Shown one piece after another: positions 5,037 to 11,256 of a stretch of 11,256 bases of DNA. The stretch spans positions 1-11,256 of the forward strand of contig CAYXBG010000059.1 of assembly GCA_964463145.1 (NCBI GenBank), written 5' to 3'. How positions within the stretch are numbered: position 1 is the first letter of the stretch; each line of letters begins with the position of its first letter. The position numbers and the translations under genes are program-made. The notes beneath the pieces are model-generated. The model did not search any database and was not told the DNA's origin. It saw nothing but the letters and a program-made list of their open reading frames with translations. The DNA comes from CAYXBG01 sp964463145. Its GTDB lineage: Bacteria > Acidobacteriota > UBA6911 > RPQK01 > CBDAPI01.

Positions 5037-7845
5037 CCTTCGCCTGGAAGGGTTTACCAGTTTCAAGAAAATAACAGAGGTGGACTTCAAGGGACTCGAC
5101 ATCTTTGCCATAGTCGGACCTACAGGGGCTGGGAAAACTTCGTTAATCGATGCCATTACCTATGCGCTTTACGGTTGCACTGCCAGAGTCGGCGAGAAAA
5201 ATGTCAGCGACCTTATCCACTTAGGCTCTCAACAAGCTAGCGTCCTTTTCGAATTCAGATCCGGAAATAAAAACTACAGAATAGTTCGTTCAATAAAAAA
5301 AACTAAGAAGTCTGTTCTATCTCAACGACAACTTGAGTACATGGCAAGTTCAGGAGTTTGGGAGCCCTTAGCTTCCAGTGATCGCTCTTTACGCAACAAA
5401 GTAAAGGAAATCGTCGGGCTTGATTTCCAAGGATTCATCCGATCAGTCGTCCTGCCCCAGGGTCAATTCGACCAGCTTTTGAAGGGTGACGTAGGAGAGC
5501 GCCGAAAAATCCTCTCGGATCTGCTCCAACTAAACATCTATGACCGAATGGGGCGTCTGGCCCGAAGCAAAGAAAAAGAAGCAACCACTCGGATCGAAAT
5601 GCTAGAAAGTCAACTTGACACAGAATTTTCTGATGCAACCCAAGCTCACAAGTCAGAATTGCAAAAAACCCTTACTTCACTAGAGCAAGCCACCGATAAA
5701 AAAAAGAACCTTCTAAAAGGACTCACCACAATACAGACCATTTTGGAGAAAATTGAATCTAGAAAATTTCAAATCCTACAACTGAAAAACCAACAAGAGG
5801 AGCTTCAGAGGAAAAAACTCGCCAATAAAAATGAACAAAAGGAAATTGGAGCTAAACTGAAAAGGATTGAAGGTATTTCCAAACAGATAGAAACCTCCAA
5901 AAAGAAAATATTCTACGATGACAAACTATATATCCAACTCACGGAAATGCGTCCACTATCGCAGCGTTTCAATAGCATCCTCGCATCACTAGAGACCTTG
6001 ACTGGTGAACTAGAAAAGGCTTCCCGGAAACGAGAAACGATCCTTTCACCCCACCAGAGACTTGTAGACAAGAAAAACTCTCTCGCAGAGGAACTCTCCA
6101 TTATCCAGCTCAAGCTAGATGAAGCCTGCCAACAATTAAAGGATCACAAGAAGAGCCACCCACCCCTCGAGACACTCCGCAGGCTAGGACAAGATGCACG
6201 CCAGATTGAGATATTTAATGCTGAACGTCTAAAGGCCCAAAAATCTTATAGGGTCATCGAAAAAGAGCTAATCACTATTACAAAAAAAACCAAGCACCGT
6301 GAATCACAATTATCTCTAGCGAAAAAGACGCATCGGAAAATTGAACATCAACTTAAAAAGGAAGAACACGCAAAAATTATTACTGAAATTCAATCAAGCC
6401 TCGAGCCCGGGACCCCATGCCCTATCTGCAATCAATCCATCACCAACCCCCCTGAGATTTCTTCTACCATAAGCCCAGATCTTTCGAATAAAGAAACTCA
6501 ATGCTTACAGGCTGTCACTGAACTCGAAAAAAATCTTGAAAAATCTCGTATCAAACTCGCTGTAAAAAAAAAGGAACTTCAGTTACTCCTTATGGATAAA
6601 AAATCCATGGACAACAAGATTAATTATATTCATGAGAATTGGCCCCAAGAGATCCGAGGATTGAAAAAACCTAAACCTCCTATCTTTTTCGACTCTGTCA
6701 TCAAGGAAAGGACAACTCTAAAAGAGTTTATTGCAGAAACTAGAAACAAAAAGATGATACTTGTCGAAAAGGCTCAAAAAGAAAAATCCAACCTAAAGCA
6801 AATAGAAGAACAGGCTTCGTTGCTCCTAAAAGATAAAAAAGCAGCAGATGTTCAAATCAAAAAACTATCCCTAGAGGGCTCAACTCTCGAGAGCAGTCTT
6901 GGGGAATGGGCTGATCAAGAGCATCTCCAGGAAAGCTACTCTCAACTTCAAAGGGCTCGGGAATCTCTAAAAGAGCATGAAAAAAAAGAAACAAAATTCG
7001 CAATCCAAAAAGCTCAACTAAAGCAAAACCTCAAAGACCTTTTACAGGATGACATAGAGATAAAAAGAGACGGGATATCCATTAATGAAAAACTAGAAGA
7101 AGAGGCCAGTAAACGACTTATTTTAAATGATAATTTAGATGAAATAATATCTGATTCAGGACTTAACTCTTCCATCAAAAATTCGACTGAACTTTCAAAG
7201 GAAATAGAGATACAGGGAACTGAATTCACACGCCTCGTTTCCGCAACTGGAAGGACTGAAGAAAAACTCACACGCACTGCAATCGCCATTAAACGTGCTA
7301 CCGACATTCGCATAGAGTGCAAGAATCTAAAGAAATCACATTCAATTGCCCGTCAATTGGGATTAGACCTTCGTTCCAGTGAACTCCTGTCCTTCATACA
7401 AGAAGAAGCCTTAGCACGCCTCGCCCAAGACGCTTCTAAGCATTTCCAAGAGTTCAGTGCCGATCGCTACCGTTTCGTTACCTCCTCCGGGGGATCCTTC
7501 GCCGTAATCGACGATTGGAATGCTAGAGAGATCCGCTCTGTCGCCACTTTAAGTGGAGGTGAATCCTTCCTCGCTTCACTGGCCCTAGCTATAGCCCTCT
7601 CGGAAAGCCTTACTTATTTCTGTGCCGACCCTTACCAATTGCAGTTGGAATCATTATTTCTAGACGAAGGGTTTTCTACGCTGGATCCGGAGACCCTGGA
7701 GCTCGTTCTAGATGGAGTTGAAGCATTAGCTCGGCAAGGACGCCAAATAGGAGTAGTGTCTCATATCCCCGCTCTAGCACAACGCCTACCTCATCAGATT
7801 CAGGTCAACAAGGCGATAAACGGCAGCACACTAGAAATTCATTAA
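5023..7845 (+). CDS. sbcC: Exonuclease SbcCD, ATPase subunit SbcC
   Basis: SbcC is the Rad50-like SMC-family ATPase that partners SbcD and clamps and opens DNA ends. The N-terminal half-domain has Walker A G-P-T-G-A-G-K-T (32-39) and the Q-loop motif V-L-P-Q-G-Q-F (143-149). Lysine- and glutamate-rich coiled coil runs from about 170 to 460. A C-P-I-C zinc hook lies at 466-469, where two molecules would join through Zn2+. The returning coiled coil runs to about 770. The C-terminal half has signature L-S-G-G-E-S (843-848), Walker B L-F-L-D-E (878-882), D-loop S-T-L-D (885-888) and switch H914. Its 940 residues are somewhat shorter than the E. coli protein of about 1050. AGAGG at 5012-5016 lies 6 bases before the ATG, inside the end of sbcD. 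The coiled-coil part contains several A8-A9 tracts, yet the frame is intact. Confidence 0.95.
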   Translation: MRPINLRLEGFTSFKKITEVDFKGLDIFAIVGPTGAGKTSLIDAITYALYGCTARVGEKNVSDLIHLGSQQASVLFEFRSGNKNYRIVRSIKKTKKSVLSQRQLEYMASSGVWEPLASSDRSLRNKVKEIVGLDFQGFIRSVVLPQGQFDQLLKGDVGERRKILSDLLQLNIYDRMGRLARSKEKEATTRIEMLESQLDTEFSDATQAHKSELQKTLTSLEQATDKKKNLLKGLTTIQTILEKIESRKFQILQLKNQQEELQRKKLANKNEQKEIGAKLKRIEGISKQIETSKKKIFYDDKLYIQLTEMRPLSQRFNSILASLETLTGELEKASRKRETILSPHQRLVDKKNSLAEELSIIQLKLDEACQQLKDHKKSHPPLETLRRLGQDARQIEIFNAERLKAQKSYRVIEKELITITKKTKHRESQLSLAKKTHRKIEHQLKKEEHAKIITEIQSSLEPGTPCPICNQSITNPPEISSTISPDLSNKETQCLQAVTELEKNLEKSRIKLAVKKKELQLLLMDKKSMDNKINYIHENWPQEIRGLKKPKPPIFFDSVIKERTTLKEFIAETRNKKMILVEKAQKEKSNLKQIEEQASLLLKDKKAADVQIKKLSLEGSTLESSLGEWADQEHLQESYSQLQRARESLKEHEKKETKFAIQKAQLKQNLKDLLQDDIEIKRDGISINEKLEEEASKRLILNDNLDEIISDSGLNSSIKNSTELSKEIEIQGTEFTRLVSATGRTEEKLTRTAIAIKRATDIRIECKNLKKSHSIARQLGLDLRSSELLSFIQEEALARLAQDASKHFQEFSADRYRFVTSSGGSFAVIDDWNAREIRSVATLSGGESFLASLALAIALSESLTYFCADPYQLQLESLFLDEGFSTLDPETLELVLDGVEALARQGRQIGVVSHIPALAQRLPHQIQVNKAINGSTLEIH

Positions 7846-7857
7846 TTATGAGATTCC

Positions 7858-8583
7858 ATGCTTAAGAAAACAATCTCAAAGCATAGCCCAGTACTTTCCC
7901 CCTCAGTTAAGCTGAAAGTCGTAGCTCGAATGATTCCATTTTCTTTTGCGATCCTACTTCTGAGCTCATGCGGAAGAAAAGTTCCGGACTTCTCTCCACC
8001 CACAGAAAAACCAACAATCCCTATAGGAGAATACGAAGAAGGAATTGCTTCTTGGTATGGGAATCCTTTTCATGGCCGACTCACAGCCAATGGAGAGGTA
8101 TATGACATGGAAGGGCCTACCGCGGCACACAAGACACTTCCCTTCAATAGTAATATACGCGTTCTTAATTTGGATAATGGACGGACAACTAACGTACGAA
8201 TCAAAGATCGTGGTCCTTTTGTTAAAGGGAGGATCATTGATCTCTCTAAAAAAGCCGCTCGAGAGATTAAGATGCTTGGTCCGGGCACAGCAAGAGTCCG
8301 ACTGTACTTCCTAGGGTCCAAATCCCCTCCTCCTCCTAAGGAAGCCGGGCAAGGTTATACAGTTCAAGTAGGAGCCTTTCGTACATCTCGACTAGCGGAA
8401 AATTTAAGGAAAAGATTGGCGAAATCTTATCAAGGTGTCGTTATAAAAAAAGTTAAGTCACGTCGAGGAGCACTGTATTTAGTTCGATTGCAAGTCTTCT
8501 CATCCCGAACAGATGCCCGGAAATTAGCTCGCCTGCTGCTGCAAAAAAAATTAGTTACAGAGGCTATAGTTGTTAAACAGTAG
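7858..8583 (+). CDS. rlpA: RlpA-family septal/peptidoglycan lipoprotein (DPBB + SPOR)
   Basis: RlpA proteins are outer-membrane lipoproteins that act on, or bind, glycan strands lacking stem peptides; the Pseudomonas enzyme is a lytic transglycosylase needed for daughter-cell separation. A basic stretch (K-L-K ... R, 18-24) and a hydrophobic core lead to the lipobox L-S-S-C with C38 as the lipidated residue. The double-psi beta-barrel (about 59-152) starts G-I-A-S-W-Y-G and holds H91 in A-A-H-K-T-L-P-F and D117 in K-D-R-G-P-F, equivalent to the residues known to matter for catalysis. A short proline-rich linker leads to a SPOR domain (about 166-240, Y-T-V-Q-V-G-A-F), which binds denuded septal glycan. 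The ATG at 7858 lacks a clear Shine-Dalgarno. M25 (7930) is a less likely start because it removes the positive n-region. The gene begins 12 bases after sbcC and is probably cotranscribed. Confidence 0.92.
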   Translation: MLKKTISKHSPVLSPSVKLKVVARMIPFSFAILLLSSCGRKVPDFSPPTEKPTIPIGEYEEGIASWYGNPFHGRLTANGEVYDMEGPTAAHKTLPFNSNIRVLNLDNGRTTNVRIKDRGPFVKGRIIDLSKKAAREIKMLGPGTARVRLYFLGSKSPPPPKEAGQGYTVQVGAFRTSRLAENLRKRLAKSYQGVVIKKVKSRRGALYLVRLQVFSSRTDARKLARLLLQKKLVTEAIVVKQ

Positions 8584-8823
8584 CTGCAAGCAATGGCTCT
8601 CTTCCTACCGAAGGAACGACCATATCGCCCGTCAAGGACTATGAGGTGTGCAAACTTTTCATTTCCACCCAATCAACGGCACTCTTCACTCATCTTTTTT
8701 ACTCACTCGAAAATGATGGGTGAGGAGCATGAGGTAAAGAAATATATGAAGTTGGCGAGTAATTACCCTTTCCTAATACTAACCTTGCACAGTAGACTTC
8801 TAGTCTCATCTGGAAGTTCTGAT

Positions 8824-8846
8824 TAGAGGGTGTCACACCCCTTCTA
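8824..8846 (+). repeat. Hairpin / GGGTGT-C-ACACCC dyad upstream of pyrG
   Basis: The core GGGTGTCACACCC (8828-8840) is a 13-base dyad with perfect 6-base arms around a central C. As RNA it forms a 5-bp stem with a 3-base loop, and after a 2-base bulge (8841-8842) four more pairs (8824-8827 with 8843-8846). It ends 34 bases before the pyrG Shine-Dalgarno. It may be an operator or a leader hairpin; nothing in the sequence decides between these. Confidence 0.45.
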
Positions 8847-8880
8847 GAGAATTGGAAAAGCTACGCATGTTGTACGGTTC

Positions 8881-8887
8881 AGGAGGT
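8881..8887 (+). promoter_or_regulatory. Perfect Shine-Dalgarno of pyrG, selecting a TTG start
   Basis: AGGAGGT lies 7 bases before TTG at 8895. An in-frame TAG at 8892-8894 sits directly before that TTG, so no longer protein is possible, and the family's N-terminal K-K-Y-I-F-V-T-G-G begins within three residues of it. The rare TTG start is therefore well supported. Confidence 0.85.
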
Positions 8888-8894
8888 CATATAG

Positions 8895-10556
8895 TTGGGT
8901 AAAAAATACATATTCGTCACCGGAGGAGTCTTAAGCTCCTTAGGTAAAGGGCTCGCCTCAGCTTCAGTCGGAGGGTTATTAGAAGCAAGGGGATTTCGAG
9001 TTACCCTACTCAAACTGGATCCTTATCTAAACGTAGATCCGGGCACTATGAGTCCCTTCCAGCACGGGGAAGTATTTGTTACCGACGATGGTGCGGAGAC
9101 GGATCTCGACCTGGGCCACTATGAACGATATACATCAGCGCGATTAACGAAGGCTAATAATTCCACCACAGGGAAGATCTATCAAACCGTCATTGAAAAG
9201 GAACGACGTGGAGATTATCTCGGGAAAACCGTCCAAGTCATCCCTCACATTACGAATGAGATCAAAGCAACGATCAAACGCTTAGGCGAAGAGGATGTCG
9301 ACGTTGTAATTGTTGAAATAGGCGGGACCGTCGGTGACATCGAAAGCCTTCCCTTCCTGGAAGCCATTCGGCAACTAAGAAACGATGTCGGTCGTGAAAA
9401 CGCCATGTTTCTTCACCTGACACTTGTGCCCTATATGGAAACGTCTGGTGAACTAAAAACTAAACCCACCCAACATTCTGTAAAAGAACTACGTGAGATA
9501 GGTATTCAGGCCGATGTCGTGCTTTGCAGGACAGACAGGATTCTACCCAGAGAAATCAAAGAGAAAATTGCTCTTTTCTGCAATGTCCCTCCCCAAGCTG
9601 TAGTAACCGCTCGGGACGTAGGAAACATCTACGAAGTTCCTAGAGCTCTTCACGCGGAAGGCCTGGACACCCTTATTTGCGAAGCCCTGAACCTACCGAT
9701 TTCTGAATGCGATGTAAAAGATTGGGAGCAATTGAATGAGAACATCCAAAATCCCCAGAGAGAAGTCACTATTGGCATTGTAGGTAAATATGTGGAATTA
9801 GAAGATTCTTATAAAAGTTTAGATGAAGCTCTTCTGCACGGAGGACTCCCTCATCGAGCTCGTGTAAACCTTAAATGGATCGAATCTGAAGGACTTGTGG
9901 GGGAAACATGGCAGGACAAACTCAACGGATGCGATGGCATTCTGGTACCGGGAGGATTCGGGCCGCGCGGTATTGAGGGGATGCTGGACGCAATAACCCA
10001 TGCACGTGTCAACCAAATTCCTTACTTCGGGATTTGCCTGGGAATGCAATGTGCAGTTATAGAGTTCGCCAGAAGTGTGTGTGAAATCGATGCTAACAGT
10101 TCAGAGTTCGACTCTTCGACCCAACATCGTGTCATTTATAAGCTGCGTGAGCTTCTGGACGTAAAGGAAATGGGAGGAACTATGCGGCTCGGGGCCTATC
10201 CATGCGAATTAGACTCCGACTCCCTTGCCTTTAAATGCTACGCCTCTCGAGAAATCTCAGAACGACATCGGCATCGATACGAGTTTAATCGAGAATATGA
10301 AGAACTGCTTACCAGCTATGGATTGAAAATTTCAGGGAATTCTCCCGACCGAAATTTCGTTGAGATCGTCGAGATCCCAGAACATCCTTGGTTTCTAGGA
10401 TGTCAATTCCATCCGGAATTCAAATCTAAACCCCTTAGACCACATCCCCTTTTTGTTGGATTTGTTGAAGCAGCCCTGAATTACAAGCAACGACAAGAGG
10501 ATGCAACAGATCTCTCTAAAGCCCTCGAAAAACATTCAGTTGAAGATACCGTGTAG
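8895..10556 (+). CDS. pyrG: CTP synthase
   Basis: The enzyme makes CTP from UTP, ATP and glutamine, the last step of de novo pyrimidine nucleotide synthesis in the cytoplasm. The N-terminal amidoligase domain (about 1-268) starts with the P-loop-like V-T-G-G-V-L-S-S-L-G-K-G (8-19). It contains H-G-E-V-F-V-T-D-D-G-A-E-T-D-L-D-L-G-H-Y (57-76) and E-I-G-G-T-V-G-D-I-E (141-150), typical of UTP/ATP and Mg binding. The class I glutamine amidotransferase domain (about 290-535) has the oxyanion segment V-P-G-G-F-G (351-356), the nucleophile C381 in F-G-I-C-L-G-M-Q, and H506 and E508 in Q-F-H-P-E-F, so the catalytic triad is complete. At 553 residues the length is normal (about 535-560), with a short polar tail. 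Translation starts at TTG. It has its own long leader and is likely transcribed separately from rlpA. Confidence 0.97.
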   Translation: MGKKYIFVTGGVLSSLGKGLASASVGGLLEARGFRVTLLKLDPYLNVDPGTMSPFQHGEVFVTDDGAETDLDLGHYERYTSARLTKANNSTTGKIYQTVIEKERRGDYLGKTVQVIPHITNEIKATIKRLGEEDVDVVIVEIGGTVGDIESLPFLEAIRQLRNDVGRENAMFLHLTLVPYMETSGELKTKPTQHSVKELREIGIQADVVLCRTDRILPREIKEKIALFCNVPPQAVVTARDVGNIYEVPRALHAEGLDTLICEALNLPISECDVKDWEQLNENIQNPQREVTIGIVGKYVELEDSYKSLDEALLHGGLPHRARVNLKWIESEGLVGETWQDKLNGCDGILVPGGFGPRGIEGMLDAITHARVNQIPYFGICLGMQCAVIEFARSVCEIDANSSEFDSSTQHRVIYKLRELLDVKEMGGTMRLGAYPCELDSDSLAFKCYASREISERHRHRYEFNREYEELLTSYGLKISGNSPDRNFVEIVEIPEHPWFLGCQFHPEFKSKPLRPHPLFVGFVEAALNYKQRQEDATDLSKALEKHSVEDTV

Positions 10557-10796
10557 TGAAACAGCTTCGACGAACTCCCACCGAACTCTCAGTGTCCTAG
10601 CCTTAAGCCTCCTCAGAAGAAGCCGCTGGCTAGCCAGAAGAACTGAACGTACTTTCTAGTCTACATCCCGAAAACACAAATTTTCATCCCTAAGCCTGAT
10701 AAAGGTAGAATTGATCCAATTATGATTTTGTGTCAATCTCCAGGCCTGGTTAATCATTGATAGAGCCTACTCGGACCTAACAGAAAGCAAGACAAG
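10557..10796 (+). promoter_or_regulatory. pyrG-ppc intergenic region with small palindromes and possible ppc promoter
   Basis: No gene is visible in these 240 bases. Two perfect palindromes occur: CTGGCTAGCCAG (10626-10637) and CCAGGCCTGG (10740-10749). Spaced inverted repeats are CTAGCC (10597-10602) with GGCTAG (10628-10633), ACACAAA (10674-10680) with TTTGTGT (10727-10733), and AATTG (10709-10713) with CAATT (10717-10721). TATGAT at 10721-10726 is a good -10 match, but its best upstream partner, CTGATA (10696-10701), is 19 bases away. TTGTGT (10728-10733) with TAATCA (10751-10756), 17 bases apart, is an alternative. No hairpin followed by T residues terminates pyrG here. Confidence 0.35.
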
Positions 10797-11256
10797 ATGT
10801 ACAGAGAACTCAGACGTGACATACGTACACTCACGACCTGGTTAGGAGAGGCTATCCACGAAAACTCAGGCCCGAAAATATTCGACTTGATAGAAGACCT
10901 TCGTAAACTCAGCAAAGGATTACGCAGTCGCGCAAATGCAAGGACTCTGAAACGAAAAGAAACTTTAATCGAATCATTAAGATCTGCAGATGCCGAACAT
11001 GCCTCACGGGCATTCGCCCTTTACTTTCAGCTTGTTAACCTAGCAGAGGAAAAACAGCGGTTACGTCGTCTTGCGTTGCACGATCGTAATCCAATCTCTT
11101 ATCGCGGGACCGTAGCTCATGCTTTCAGTCAAGTAAAATCAGATCTCAATTCAAAAGAGGAGGCACTGAAAAAAATAAACAGGCTACGACTTCAACCTGT
11201 CCTAACAGCCCATCCCACAGAAGCACGCAGAAGAGTCGTAACAGAACAGTTACAAA
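10797..11256 (+). CDS. ppc: Phosphoenolpyruvate carboxylase, N-terminal part (3' end outside window)
   Basis: PEP carboxylase forms oxaloacetate from PEP and bicarbonate, refilling the TCA cycle. Only the first 153 codons are in the window and the frame is open to the last base. Family features in order are the helical start with W-L-G-E-A-I (15-20), F-D-L-I-E-D-L-R-K-L-S-K (30-41), A-S-R-A-F-A-L-Y-F-Q-L-V-N-L-A-E-E (about 74-90), and P-V-L-T-A-H-P-T-E-A-R-R-R at about 134-146. The histidine of that last motif is residue 139, matching the catalytic H138 of the E. coli enzyme in position and context, which supports the chosen ATG. An in-frame TAG at 10761-10763 and the absence of other start codons after it leave 10797 as the only start. 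The Shine-Dalgarno is weak. The full protein is usually about 880-930 residues, so most of it lies beyond the window. Confidence 0.93.
   Translation, partial: MYRELRRDIRTLTTWLGEAIHENSGPKIFDLIEDLRKLSKGLRSRANARTLKRKETLIESLRSADAEHASRAFALYFQLVNLAEEKQRLRRLALHDRNPISYRGTVAHAFSQVKSDLNSKEEALKKINRLRLQPVLTAHPTEARRRVVTEQLQ

Larger units (their letters stand above)
8584..8894 (+). promoter_or_regulatory. Non-coding pyrG leader region with hairpins
   Basis: This 311-base gap holds no gene I can support; the open frame 8593-8826 has no ribosome binding site and low-complexity, unrecognisable content. It contains three inverted repeats. The first is TCACTCATC (8686-8694) with GATGGGTGA (8715-8723), a 9-bp stem with one G-U and a 20-base loop. 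The second is AGACT (8794-8798) with AGTCT (8802-8806). The third is the strongest: GGGTG (8828-8832) with CACCC (8836-8840), extended outward by TAGA (8824-8827) with TCTA (8843-8846) past a 2-base bulge. None is followed by a T run, so none is a clear intrinsic terminator. A weak promoter-like pair is TTGGCG (8752-8757) and TAATAC (8774-8779), 16 bases apart. pyrG is often feedback-regulated by CTP through its leader in Gram-positives, but the G-run reiteration signal known there is not seen. Confidence 0.4.

Noticed and set aside
5212..5222. DnaA-box-like TTATCCAC
   Set aside because: It is a single incomplete match inside the conserved coding sequence of sbcC, with no cluster or AT-rich unwinding region nearby.
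7848..7865. Five-codon ORF (ATG to TAA) overlapping the rlpA start
   Set aside because: It is too short, has no ribosome binding site, and chance readily explains it.
8593..8826. 77-codon open frame between rlpA and pyrG
   Set aside because: It has no Shine-Dalgarno, no recognisable domain, and overlaps the inverted repeats; an open frame of this size is expected by chance.
10597..10633. CTAGCC/GGCTAG hairpin as the pyrG terminator
   Set aside because: The loop is 25 bases and no T-rich tract follows, so it does not look like an intrinsic terminator.
10654..10662. TTCTAGTCT shared with 8798-8806 in the pyrG leader as a repeated element
   Set aside because: Nine bases shared by two gaps, with only loosely similar flanks, is within chance for 11 kb, especially with CTAG so common here.

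Overview
The window looks like ordinary chromosomal DNA of a diderm (Gram-negative-type) bacterium. It carries a Fe3+-type ABC importer, an RlpA lipoprotein with a SPOR domain (a peptidoglycan-binding envelope protein of diderms), and core genes such as infA, pyrG and ppc. No insertion sequence, phage gene, CRISPR array or tRNA was seen. Base composition appears moderate (by eye mid-forties % GC, not computed) and CTAG tetranucleotides are frequent, which argues against an enteric-type genome. I cannot assign a phylum.

Layout. Bases 2-3313 (+) form one tightly packed transcription unit: the 3' part of an FbpB-like permease, its FbpC-like ATPase (1-base gap), and a MOFRL-family glycerate 2-kinase whose ATG overlaps the ATPase stop (TAATG). 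Convergent to it is a lone infA (3353-3652, -) encoding IF-1 with an unusual basic N-terminal extension of about 25-30 residues. The 229-base infA/sbcD divergent gap contains a nested set of complementary segments that could fold into a rod-like RNA of about 165 nt. sbcD, sbcC and rlpA (3882-8583, +) follow with a 14-base overlap and a 12-base gap, so they are probably cotranscribed. A 311-base non-coding leader with several hairpins precedes pyrG (8895-10556, +), which starts at TTG behind a perfect Shine-Dalgarno. A 240-base gap with small palindromes precedes the first 153 codons of ppc, cut by the window end.

How the genes work together. The FbpBC pair imports a substrate, probably ferric iron; glycerate kinase feeds 2-phosphoglycerate into lower glycolysis; PEP carboxylase draws on the PEP made from it to form oxaloacetate. 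SbcCD processes DNA hairpins and ends, RlpA acts in peptidoglycan and septum remodelling, CTP synthase makes CTP, and IF-1 acts in translation initiation. Apart from the permease/ATPase and SbcC/SbcD pairs the genes are not functionally related, so this is mainly housekeeping DNA. The most interesting items are the possible structured RNA at 3694-3858, the IF-1 extension, and the translational coupling of glycerate kinase to the importer. I saw no clear evidence of a new multi-gene system.
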